From: Chelonoidis abingdonii
Taxonomy: Eukaryota; Chordata; Testudines; Testudinidae
Direction of reading: 5' to 3'
DNA length: 64,000 bases
Assembly (NCBI RefSeq): GCF_003597395.2
Contig: NC_133771.1
Coordinates: 61,531,289 to 61,595,288, forward strand
A program made the translations under genes and the position numbers. How positions within the stretch are numbered: the stretch's first letter is position 1; each line of letters begins with the position of its first letter. The notes below the pieces were generated by a model. The model was not told the DNA's origin. It ran no database searches and saw only the letters and a list, made by a program, of their open reading frames with translations. Shown here one piece after another: positions 13,061 through 23,455 of this stretch.

Positions 13061-13140
13061 ACTCCAGGCAGGGACAATGTATTCATTTGGTTTGTAAAGA
13101 ACCATTCAGAGCTATGGTGCTATATACAAATATATAATTA

Positions 13141-14400
13141 TCAATAATAATAAATGATACTCAGTAAAGAGTCCTTGAATCTGTTCCAGCAGGCTGTGTT
13201 TTATAACTCTGCTCCCCTTGGTAATAGGCTCTACTTAAATACAGCTTGTTGCTCCAAACAAAACAATGTATGATTTGATTAATTATACGCTGTGCACTTT
13301 AAATCCTTTTAACCCCCAGCAACAGTGACTTTTTAAACCAATCAATTACTGTTATTAATAATTTCCCAAAGAATTGTTGATTGCAGTTAAGTGCTTTTTA
13401 ATTTAAATTGTGATATTCCCATTCATTTTCAAATGTCTCAGGGGACCATTCACAATTTGTTGAAAAGTTCATGGTGGAGAGAATTAACCTTTGGAAAGTC
13501 TCACTGATTTATTGGTCATTTTTTTAATAAATGATTAAAAATTCGCCCTAACCATATCTTACTATCTGGTACCAAACTTATGTCTGAAACTTAAAACACC
13601 CAAAGTGCGAGGCAGAAACATCAAAATGTTTATCATCGAAAATAAATTCACAACAGTCATTTGGAACCACTTGTTTTAGCAACAAGATTTTCACTTAAAA
13701 CAGCTACCAGACTGCCTGTAATGCTTTGTTGCTTCTATCCATTTTTTCAAAATTAATTTTGAATCCAACATATAAAAAAGTTAACCCTGTAAAATAAATA
13801 TTTAACCAGTAGGATGTCACTATGTAATTAAGGACCCTATCAAATTGCAAAGCGTTTCAAGCTAAGATTATTACCAGCAACGTTGACTTTATATTTCCTG
13901 CATTTTTTAAAGTGTAGACTCCCAGAACATCAATGGGTTTTGCATCAATCCCTAAATGGACCCAATCCATGTCCCTCTTAAGTCAATGGAATGACTCCAG
14001 CTGGTTTATGTGAGAGCTGGATCAGGCCCTCCATCTGGCTATTTTCTTTTTCCAAATGTCTGTAATGGGAAATTCCCATTTCTTAGAACAGTCAAGGCTC
14101 TGCACATTAAAGCAGTTCTTTCATTTCTCAGATAATTAAAATTGGTTGGATGTCAACTACATAACAAGATCTGAAGCATGCAAGCCTGTACTATACTTTA
14201 ATGCTTAATGCTTGAAAGGATAGACTCAGATCTGAGTTACATGTTTAGTTATGAATTTAATTGTTGATTGAAACATTAAGAGCACATTTCCTTGCCCCTA
14301 ATTACCAGCACTTATTTGTGGCAATACAGTGGGAGGGATATAGGGAAGATATTTTGGCTGCCATGTTTTAAGAGAGAAATTATTTAAATGGCACATTCTA
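13141..14400. other. AT-rich, repeat-poor block; possible conserved noncoding DNA
   Basis: No gene or repeat recognised. The stretch 13240-13560 has several TTAATT, ATTAATTA and CAATCAATTA homeodomain-type cores and little coding potential. This could be a regulatory element in a gene-poor region, but sequence alone does not show it. Confidence 0.25.
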
Positions 14401-14414
14401 GATTAGAAGAAGAT

Positions 14415-14705
14415 TGATCATGTGATTTAGGAGTTTGACTCAGATTCAAGAGATCTGAGTTCAATTTCTAGCGCTTCCACAGGCTCATTTTATGACCCTG
14501 GGCAAGACACTTAATCCTTCTGTGCCTAAGGTTCAGATATGTGAAATGGGCAAAATAATATTTCATTTCTCTCTACCTTTGTCAGCGATCTTGTTAGAGC
14601 ATAAGACGGTTGGGGTGGGAGATTGCCTCTTACTATGTGTTTGTACGGCACCTAGCACAATGGGACCCTGATCTTATCTGGGTCTTTAGGTGGTACCAAA
14701 AACAA
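14415..14705 (+). mobile_element. MIR-like SINE with repeat tail
   Basis: AGATCTGAGTTCAATTTCTAGC...TATGACCCTGGGCAAGACACTTAATCC...TGTGCCTAAGGTTCAG is an MIR-type core. It runs into TTGCCTCTTACTATGTGTTTGTACGG and CCTAGCACAATGGGACC, the module also seen at 3430. Old. Confidence 0.65.
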
Positions 14706-15485
14706 GTAGTAAATAATCATTTCAATGCCCTAATTTACTTCCAATTATTCCTAGTTATATCCCTTCATTAACTGGCTTAAAAAAAAAAAAAAGAAGGAAA
14801 CTATTCTTCTGCTCCAGCCTTGGATTAGAGGGTGATGACCTTAAAATATTAATCTTCCACTTCTGTTCTTTTTCTTTGTAAATACAACAATCTGCCAGCT
14901 GCTACAGTTGCACTCACTGACAAGCACCAGAAGACGTCATCTTTCAAATACGTTGTTAGTTATTGTTTGGCTTTTGATGGATTTATCTTCAGCCAGCTAA
15001 TAAGTGAGAGTTTTTCAGTGATGCTTTTTACATCAGGCCTGTAAGTGGGAGTACTGGTTCAGGGAATCTGTGAAGCAATGTCTACGGAGACAAATGGGGT
15101 GGAGGGCAGGTTTCTAAGTTTTACTAAGCTCTTACTTAGGAAAGAGGATTTTGGAAAATGTTCAGAGGTCAACTGGTCTCTGTTAGTCAGCATTGTTTTG
15201 GATATCCAGACGGAAAGAGAAAGTCATTACTAAACATGGTGTTTTCCAAAAATGGCTTCAAGCTAGTAGATGGAGTGGGATGTCCAGATTGCTGAGAGTG
15301 CACAAGTCTCCATTTTAAGCCTTAATTCTGCATTCTGACCCTGATCAAGAAAAATATCTATGTATGTGGTTAATATTAAACATGTGGATTGCCTCACTGG
15401 TTTTTAAATGGAACTACCCCTTCTTAAATGCTTTGCTGGATCCAGAGTGCTGGATTGGGACAGAGTTCTCAGCCCCTTATATGAT

Positions 15486-15613
15486 GCATCTAAATAAGTG
15501 GACTTTTTTACCCATGAAAGCTTATGCCCAAGTAAATCAGTTAGTGTTTAAGGTGCCACTGGACTCCTGGTTGTTTTTGTGGATACAGACTAATACAGTT
15601 ACCCCTCTAATAC
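15486..15613 (+). repeat. amniote interspersed repeat, copy 1
   Basis: GCATCTAAATAAGTGG...CCCATGAAAGCTTATGCCC...AATCAGTTAGTGTTTAAGGTGCCACTGGACTCC...GGATACAGACTAATACAGTTACCCCTCTAATAC. The same ordered blocks occur at 45340-45465. I recognise it as a very common turtle/amniote repeat but will not name the family. The 139-residue frame at 15364-15783 spans this and the next element and is not a gene. Confidence 0.7.
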
Positions 15614-15617
15614 TCAT

Positions 15618-17756
15618 AGGGTACGTCTACACTATGGGATTATTCCGATTTTACATAAACCGGTTTTATAAAACAGATTGTATGAAGTCGAGTGCACGCG
15701 GCCACACTAAGCACATTAATTGGGCGGTGTGCGTCCATGGTCCGAGGCTAGCATCGATTTCCGGAGCATTGCACTGTGGGTAGCTATTCCATAGCTATCC
15801 CATAGTTCCCGCAGTCTCCCCTGCCCCTTAAAATTCTGGTTGAGAGCCCAGTGGCTGATGGGGCAAAAATCATTGTCGCGGGGTTGTTCTGGTAAATGTC
15901 GTCAGTCATTCCTTCCTCCAGGAAGCAACGGCAGACATCATTTCGCGCCCTTTTTCCTGGATTGCCTTGGCAGACGCCATAGCATGGCAACCATGGAGGC
16001 CCGTTCAGCTTTTTTTTTTTTTTTTTTTTCACAGTCACCGTATGTGTACTGGATGCCACGGACAGAGGCGATACTCCAGCGCTACACAGCAGCATTCATT
16101 TGCTTTGCATGATAGCAGAGACGGTTACCAGTCGTTCTGTACCGTCTGCTGCTGGGGTAAATTAGCAATGAAATGACGGTTATCTGTTCTCTGTACTGTC
16201 TGTTGCTATCATGGGTGCCCTGATTGAGATCAGCCCGGGGGCGCAAAAGCAAAACTGGGAATTGACACCCCGAGTCAATCCCTCCTTTATGGTTTCTAAA
16301 AAAATAGAGTCAGTCCTGCCTAGAATATGGAGCAAGTGTACTAGAGAACCGTGTATCAGAGACACACTGTCCGTGTCGATCCGCAGAAATGATGAGCACA
16401 TGCCATTCACGGGGGTTCCCCTGCAACAACCCCATCCCGTTGCTTCCCTCCTCCCCCAACCTTCCTGGCTACCGCTTTGCAGTGTCCCCTCCCATTTGTG
16501 TCATGAAGTTATAAAGAATGTCAGAATAAGAAACACTGGATTTTTTTAGTGACATAAAATGAGGGGAGGCCAGCCTCCGGATGCTATGATAGTCCAGGCA
16601 GGACATTAAGCGGGTGGGGGAGAGGAGCCCAGCATGCCCGCTGCTATTGAATAGTCCAGGCAGTATAGAATCTTTTCTTTACACATGAAAGGGAGGGGCT
16701 GATTTGAAGCTCAGCCCCAGTTTGTATGTTTGAAATGGTTACAGCCGCTTGTCCCATCTACTGGGCAAATGACCAGCAATCATTCCTATTTTTACTCAGG
16801 CGCCTCCTCCCCGGCCGCCTCACTCAGGCCAGCAGGAGTATTCAGCAGTTATCAAGAGTTGGAGCCTCACGGTTGATTAAGGGACCGTTACCAGTCCTAA
16901 CTGCACCATCTGCCATCAGGAGGGGAGAGGAGTGAATACTGTGCTTCACTGCTGCAGCATCGCGTTCTACAGCAGACATTCAATAGACATAGGGTGACAT
17001 TGAAAGAAGTAAAGAAACAATTTCTTTCCCTTTCTTTCACGTGGGGTGGGGAGTAATTGAGGAGCTATTCCCTGAACCACACCGGACAATGTGTTTGAAC
17101 CTACAGGCATTGGGAGCTCAGCCAGATGCAAAATACTTTTCGGAGAACTGCTGTGACTGTGAGATAGCTGGAGTCCTCAGTACCCTCCCTCCATTAGTGT
17201 CCGTTTGAGTCTTTGGCTTCCCGTTACGCTTATCACGCAGCACTGTGTAGCCTGGAGATCTTTTTTCAAACGCTTTGGCATTTCGTCTTCTGTAACGGAG
17301 CTTTGATACAACAGAATTTGTTTCCCTATACAGTGATCAGATCCAGTATCTCCCGTACGGTCCGTGCTGGAGCTCTTTTTGGATTTGGGACTGCATTGCC
17401 ACCCGTGCTGATCAGAGCTCCACGCTGGACAAACAGAAATGAAAATCTAAATTTTTGCAAGGCTTTTCCTGTTTACCTGGCCACAGCATCCGAGTTCAGA
17501 TTGCTGTCCAGAGCGTCACAGTGGTGCACTATGGGATAGCGCCCGGAGCCATAACCGTCGATTTGCAGCCACACTAACCTAATCCAATTTGGTAATACCG
17601 ATTTTAGCGGCTACTCCTCTTGTTGAGGAAGAGTACAAGAAACCGATTTAAAGAGCCCTTTATATTGATTAAAGGGCCTCGTAGTATGGACGGGTACAGC
17701 GTTAATCGGTTTAACGCTGCTAAAATCTGTTTAAATGCGTAGTGTAGACCAGGCCT
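15618..17756. mobile_element. large non-autonomous hAT-like DNA element
   Basis: Left end AGGGTACGTCTACACTATGG and right end ...GCGTAGTGTAGACCAGGCCT are imperfect inverted repeats, and inside them lie further inverted blocks (ATAAACCGG/CCGGTTTA-like, CTATCCCATAGT near 15800 and 17530). The interior is richer in CpG than its surroundings, consistent with younger age. No transposase frame survives; several 60- to 112-residue frames lie inside with no recognised domain. A poly-T tract sits at 16009-16029. No clear TSD. Confidence 0.65.
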
Positions 17757-17905
17757 TAAAGTAACTCAGATTGTGGATCTTCGGCTCAAGGATTGTCTCT
17801 TCTCCTGTCTTTTTTACAGAATCTAATGCAATGGGCCCAAATCATTATGGTCTTCTTGATGCTTTGGTAATGCTGTTCATTCTACAAGCAGGTAACAAGC
17901 TTAGC

Positions 17906-18507
17906 TAACACACATGAGCTAGTATTAATGGAGGATTTTAACGTCCCTGATATCTGTTGGAAGACTATTACAGCAAACCATAACATGTCCTGCAAATTCT
18001 TAGCATGGGTAGAGGAAACAACTAGGGGATCATCCATTTTGGGTCTGATGTTGATTAGCAGGGTTGAATTAGTTGAGGATATGAAGGTAGTCAGGAACTT
18101 GGGAGGAACAAGAAGTGATCGAATTCAAGATCTTATAGAAAGGAGGAGATGACAACAGCAAAACAAGGACACTGGACTTCAGAGAGGTAGATTTCAACTA
18201 GCTCAGAGAAATCGTAGGCAAGGTGCCATGGAAAGACCAATTAGGAAGAAAAGGAGTTGAAGAGGGCTGGCAGCTTCTAAAAGATGTAATACTCGAGGTT
18301 CAACATCAAGCTATTCGGACGCAGATTAAAGATAAGAAGAGCCACAGGAGGCCAATGTGGCTGCACAAGGAGCTTTTTAGATATTTAAAAACCAAGAGGG
18401 ATACATACAGGAAATGGAAGGAGGGACATGTTACAAAGGAATAGTGCGAGCATATAGGGACAAAATCAGGACAGCCAAGGCAAAGAATGAGTTCCATATA
18501 AAATGAT
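17906..18507 (+). mobile_element. CR1 copy A, left part (endonuclease end to linker)
   Basis: GGAGGATTTTAACGTCCCTGATATCTG translates to the CR1 endonuclease region (EDFNVPDICW). It continues through KDKKSHRRPMWLHKELF and stops at a junction near 18507, where a different CR1 segment begins. The same element resumes at 21341 with the next expected part, so it has been split by later insertions. Confidence 0.85.
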
Positions 18508-18871
18508 GTGGTCTGAATTATCTGTTACCACTCAAGAAAGAGATCTTGGAGTCATTGTGGATAGTTCTCTGAAAATATAAACTCAGTGTGCAGCAGCAGT
18601 CAAAAAAGTGAACAAAATCTTGGGAATCATTAAGAAAGACATCGATAATTAGACAGAAAATATCATATTGCCTCTATATAAATTCATGGTACGCCAACAT
18701 CTTGAATACTGCGTGCAGATGTGGTCACCCCATCTCAAAAAAGATATATTGGAATTGAAAAAGGTACAGAAAAGGGCAACAAAAATGATTAGACTATGGA
18801 GCTGCTTCCATCTGAGGAGAAATTAATAAGACTGGGACTTTTCAACTCGGAAAAAAGACGACTAAGGGGGA
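18508..18871 (+). mobile_element. CR1 copy B, left part of a 3' fragment
   Basis: AAAGAGATCTTGGAGTCATTGTGGATAGTTCTC, CAACATCTTGAATACTGCGTGCAGATGTGGTC and AAAAGACGACTAAGGGGGAT are the CR1 3' ORF region. It breaks at the following LTR, and the matching 3' end continues at 20946. It was inserted into copy A and then itself interrupted. Confidence 0.85.
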
Positions 18872-19495
18872 TGTAACGGTGTGACAACTCACCGCTGCAG
18901 CACCTCCTCATGGTCACCCAGGGAATTAGCTCTTTCTACTCAGGAGTGCCCTCTCCAAGCCGGTGTCCTGCTTGCCCCTGGCAGTACCCCACCAATCTGG
19001 GTCTCCCCTCCTGGGGAACCCCCAACCCACTACCCCCACTTTGCCTCAGAATATGGCTACTGCCGGTCACCATCTAGCCCCCACTTCCTGGGGCAGACTG
19101 CAGTGTACATACCATTCATCACTGGCAAAGAGGGGTTTGGACCTGCTGCCTTTGCCTACCCTTGGCTCCCCTCTATAGCCCCAGTACCTGTCCTGGCCTT
19201 TATCAAGGCAGCAGCCTGAGGTTTTCCAGGCTGGAGCTCCCTAGCTTTGCTCCACTGTAGGTACCTTATCTCTAGCTTCTAAGCAGCCAGGCTCTTCTCC
19301 CTCTACAGGCAGAGAGAGACTGTTTGGTCCTGGCTTCCCTGGCCTTTTTATACAGGCCAGCTGTGGCCTGATTAGAGTGTAGCCCAGCTGTGGCTGCTTC
19401 TCCAATCAGCCCAGCTTTTAGAGCTGCAGCTTTCAGGCCCTCCCAGGCCACTTTTTAAACCCCTCAGGGCAGGAGCGGGTAACCACCCCGCTACA
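18872..19495 (-). mobile_element. LTR family B, minus orientation, 624 bp
   Basis: Ends TGTAACGG...CCGCTACA on the plus strand. Read on the minus strand it begins TGTAGCGGGG and has a TATA box (TGTATAAAAAGG) followed by a transcribed-looking region with GAAGAGCCTGGCTGCTTAGAAGC. The matching plus-orientation copy lies beyond the gap (19788-20027). Flanking 5 bp do not match, so this is not a simple solo insertion. Confidence 0.75.
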
Positions 19496-19578
19496 GGCTC
19501 CATGTCTAACTGGTAGCCGGTTTCAAGCGCAGTGCCCCAAGGGTCGGTCCTGGAGCCAGTTTTGTTCAATATCTTCAT
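19496..19578 (+). mobile_element. CR1 reverse-transcriptase fragment
   Basis: GGCTCCATGTCTAACTGG...CAGTGCCCCAAGGGTCGGTCCTGGAGCCAGTTTTGTTCAATATCTTCAT encodes the SGVPQGSVLGPVLFNIF motif region of CR1 RT. It runs into the gap. It does not continue copy B, which at this point should be further 3', so another CR1 piece or a rearrangement is involved. Confidence 0.85.
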
Positions 19579-19787
19579 NNNNNNNNNNNNNNNNNNNNNN
19601 NNNNNNNNNNNNNNNNNNNNNNNNNNNNNNNNNNNNNNNNNNNNNNNNNNNNNNNNNNNNNNNNNNNNNNNNNNNNNNNNNNNNNNNNNNNNNNNNNNNN
19701 NNNNNNNNNNNNNNNNNNNNNNNNNNNNNNNNNNNNNNNNNNNNNNNNNNNNNNNNNNNNNNNNNNNNNNNNNNNNNNNNNNNNNNN
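19579..19787. other. assembly gap (N)
   Basis: 209 undetermined bases between two inverted relatives of LTR family B. Frames reported across it are meaningless. Confidence 1.
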
Positions 19788-20027
19788 TCTGGCCCTATAA
19801 AAGAGGCTTGCTAGGCCTGGCAGGCTAAGAACAGTCCTCTCTAGCTGTTGAGAGGGAAGGGCCTGGCTGCTGGGAAGCTGAGCCGGTACCTTAAAGTCGG
19901 AGCAAGGCTGGGAAGGCCAAGGAGCTGGGAGCTCTGGGCCCTGGAGCAAGCTCCAGACTGCGCCCTGTAAAGGCTGAGAAGGTACTGGGGTGCAAAGGGA
20001 GCCCAAGGGATAGGCAGAGGCACAGTC
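19788..20027 (+). mobile_element. LTR family B, plus orientation, partial
   Basis: CCTATAAAAGAGGCTTGC is a TATA-type promoter. The following AAGGGCCTGGCTGCTGGGAAGC..GGTACC and GGCTGAGAAGGTACTGGGG parallel the minus-strand reading of 18872-19495 in order. The left part falls in the gap and the right end is cut by an antisense CR1. Confidence 0.7.
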
Positions 20028-20945
20028 ATAGAATATCAGGTTAGAAGAGGACCTCAGGAGGTAAATCTAGTCCAATCCCCTGCTCAAAGCAGGACCAATT
20101 CTCAAACTAAATCATCACAGCCCAGGGCTTTGTCAGCCTGACACTCAAAAAAACCTCTACGGAAGGAGATTCCACCACATCTCTAGGTAACCATTCCAGG
20201 GCTTCACCACACTCCTACTGGAAAAGTTTTTTCTAATAATCCAACCTAAACCTCCCCCATTGCAACTAGAACATTTCCTTGTTCTGTCATCTGCTACCGA
20301 CTGAGAAAGTCTGAGTCCATCCTCTTGGAAACCACCTTTCAGGTAGTGAAAGCAGCTATCAAAATCCCACCCATCTCTCTTCTGCAGACTAAAAAATCTC
20401 AGTTCCCTCACCTCTCCTCATAAGTCATGTGGCCAGCTTCCCTGATATAATTTTTTTTGCCCTCTGGCTGACACTTCCAATTTTTCCACTCCTTCTTGCC
20501 AGTGTGGGGTTCAAAACTGTAACACACTATCCAGATGAGGCCTCACCAATGTTGAATGGCAGGGGAATGATCACCTCCCATCTCCTGGCAATGACCACCT
20601 ACTTATACACCCAAAATGCCATAAGCCTCTTGGCCCAACAGAGCAAACACTCTGACTCATATCCACCTTCTTGGTCCACTGTAACCTTAGGCCCTTTTCT
20701 GCAGAATGCTGCCTAGCTCATTTGGTCCCTAGTCCTTAACAGTGAATGGATTTTTCTGTTCTAGTGCAGACTTCTGCACATTGTCCTTGTGACTCAGCAG
20801 TTTCTTTTGGCCTAATCCCCTTAATTCTGTTCTAGTCCCTCTGTATCCTAATCCTACCCTTCAGTGTATCTACCACTTCTCCAAGTTTAGTGTCATCTGC
20901 AAACTTGTGAGACGTGCAGTCACACCATCTTCCAGATCATTAAAC
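20028..20945 (-). mobile_element. CR1 copy C, antisense 3' fragment
   Basis: Starts TCATAGAATATCAGG...AGGACCTCAGGAGGTAAATCTAGTCCAATCCCCTGCTCAAAGCAGGACC, the reverse complement of a CR1 3' UTR. It continues through CTCCTCATAAGTCATGTG to about 20945. Inserted into copy B. Confidence 0.9.
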
Positions 20946-21340
20946 ACATGAACTAGGGATCACCAAATGAAATTAATAGGCAGCAGGTTCAAAACAAACA
21001 AAAGAAAGTATTTTTTCATGCAACATGCAGTCAACCTGTGCAACTCTTTGCCAGAGGATGTTGCGAAGGCCAAGACCATAACATGGTTCAAAAAAGAACT
21101 AGATAAGTTCATGAAGTATAGGTCCATCAATGGCTATTAGCCAGGATGGGCAGCGATGGTGACACTAGCCTCTGTTTGCCAGAAGTTGGATGGACAACAG
21201 GGGATGAATCACTTGATTATTACCTGTTTTTTTCATTCCCTCTGGGGCACCTGGCATTGGCCACTGTCAGAAGACAGGATACTGGGCTGGATAGACCTTT
21301 GGTCTGACCCAGTATGGCGGGTCTTATGTTCTTATGTACA
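20946..21340 (+). mobile_element. CR1 copy B, 3' end
   Basis: AACTAGGGATCACCAAATGAAATTAATAGGCAGCAGG...GGGCTGGATAGACCTTTGGTCTGACCCAGTATGG...CTTATGTTCTTATG is the conserved CR1 tail with its terminal TTCTTATG repeats. It completes the fragment that started at 18508, with about 150 bp missing between. Confidence 0.9.
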
Positions 21341-23140
21341 GCTGTCAAGGAATGATAAGAGACAATAAGAAGGGGTTCTTCAAATATGTCAGACAAAAAG
21401 AAAGAGCAAGGACTTTGTGGGTCAACTGCTCCATGGAGATGAGCTGGTAACGGGAGATGATAGAAAGGAAAAATTACTCAACTGCTACTTTGCTTCGGTC
21501 TTCTTACAAAAAATAACATGTGACCAGATGACTAGCAAAGTTTCCGTAGTCAATAAAGGGGAAGGGATGGAGATCAGTATAAGTAAAGAACACATCAGAG
21601 ATCTTCTGACCAATTTGAATTAATTCAAATCAGCAGGACTTGATGCTATTCACCCAAGGGTACTGAAGGAATAAGCCAAAGAAATCTCAGAACCACTGAC
21701 AATAATATTTGCAAACTCATGGATGACAGGAGAGGTCTTGGAAGACTGGAGAAGAGCTAACACAGTGCCCGTCTTTCAAAAGGGGGAAAAGGAGGAGCCG
21801 GGAAACTATAGACTAATCAGCCTGACTTTGATACCTGAGAATCTACTAGGACAATGTATAAGATATTCAGTTTGTGAATACCTGATGGATGAAGGCATAA
21901 TCACTAACAGCCAGTATGGATTTATCAAGAACAAATCATTCCAAACCATATTGATTTACTTCTTTGACAGGGCCACTGCTTTGGTGGAGAAGGAGAATAT
22001 AGTGGACATATATACCTGGACTTCAGCAAGGCTTTTGACACATGACATTCTGAAAAGTAAACTGAAGAAATGTGGTCTCATCAGAACTACAATTAAATGG
22101 ATACATAATTGGTTATACAACTGCAAACAAAAAATAACTATTAATGAAATGATGTCAGATTGGAGGGAAGTTTCAAGTGGGGTTCCACAGAGATCTGTTT
22201 TGTGTCTGCTGTTGCTTAACATCTTTATTAATTACCTGGAAGTAGGTATAGAGAGCATACTGATCATATTTGCAGTTGACACAAATGTAGGAGAGTTGCT
22301 AACACTTTAGAGGATAACGTGAAAATTCAAAGGAATCTTGATAAATTGGAGAACTAGTTTATAGACAATGAAATGAAATTCAACAAAGACAAATGTAAGG
22401 TCCTACACTTAGGGAAGAAAAAACAAATGAACAAGTACAGAATGGGGAATAACTGGCTTGGCAGCAGCAGGGCTGAGAAGGATCGGAGAGTTGTAGTGGA
22501 TTGCAGCCTCAACATAAGTCAGCAATGTGATGTGGTTGCAAAACAAAGAAAATGCAGTTTTAGGTTGCATTAACAGAGGCATAGCATGCAAGTCACAAGA
22601 GATGACAGTACCACTCTACTCGGTGCTGGTTACATCTCAGCTGGAGTACTGTGTCCAATTTTGGTCATCAATTTATAGAAAGGATGTAGAGAAACTGGAA
22701 AGGATCCAGAGGTGAGCAACAAAGATGATCAAAGTGATGGAATGCAAGCCATATGAGCAAAGGCTGAAAGAACTGGGTATGTTTAGTTTGGAAAAGAGGA
22801 GATTAAGGGGGGGATACAGTAGCATTCTTCAAATACTTACCATAAAAAAAGATGGAGAAAAGTTGTTTTCTCTTGCCACAGAGGGTAAAACAAGAGGAAA
22901 TGAGTTCAAACTACAGTATAGCAGGTTTAGATTAAATCTCAGGAAAAAATTCCAAACTGTAGGAACAGTATGACAATGGAACAGACTGCCTAGGGAGATT
23001 GTGAAAGCTCCTTCGCTAAAGCTTTTCAAAAGGAGGCTGAATGATAGCCATCTGTCTTGGATGATTTAGACACAATAAATCCTGAATCTTGGCAGGGGGT
23101 TAAATTAGATGACCTTTGCAGTCCCTAACTGATTCTACTT
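21341..23140 (+). mobile_element. CR1 copy A, reverse transcriptase and 3' end
   Basis: Resumes copy A. The longest frame (21723-22310) encodes RT with PVFQKGEKEEPGNYRLISL, SGVPQRSVL and FAVDTNVG in place of the catalytic FADDTKLG. Around 22005-22045 the catalytic YLDFSKAFD motif lies in another frame because of paired small deletions. It continues to the 3' UTR with GGAGGCTGAATGATAGCC and TTAAATTAGATGACC. Inactive. Confidence 0.9.
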
Positions 23141-23455
23141 CTAAAACTGTCACCACTGATTACAGGAATCCTTTCTTTTATCTACTAACCTCCTATTTCC
23201 CTTCTCATCCCTTCTTTCTCTCTTCCTTCCACTGCTTCTATGCTCTGTGTGTCCATCCTTTGCATTTCGCATCCTGTCGTCTTGCTTTCCTACACTCTTT
23301 GGTTTTCTCTTCTCTTCCTCCTCTTATTTTCATGTATCTGTGACCAGTGACAGACCTGGACCACTCATCCCTGTAAAGCTGACTGTCCCTCAATGATCTC
23401 TCCTTCCTACTAAAATCAGGGTAAGGTACCTTTGCTTCCATTCAGTTCTGAAGGG
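23141..23455. other. pyrimidine-rich sequence, no gene
   Basis: 23165-23330 is strongly C/T-rich. The two overlapping frames here are composition-driven. Confidence 0.5.

Noticed and set aside
15364..15783. 139-residue open frame
   Set aside because: It starts in unique DNA, crosses a known interspersed repeat and ends in the next transposable element; no domain.
19532..20006. Open frames spanning the N run
   Set aside because: Undetermined bases are read as X; not interpretable.
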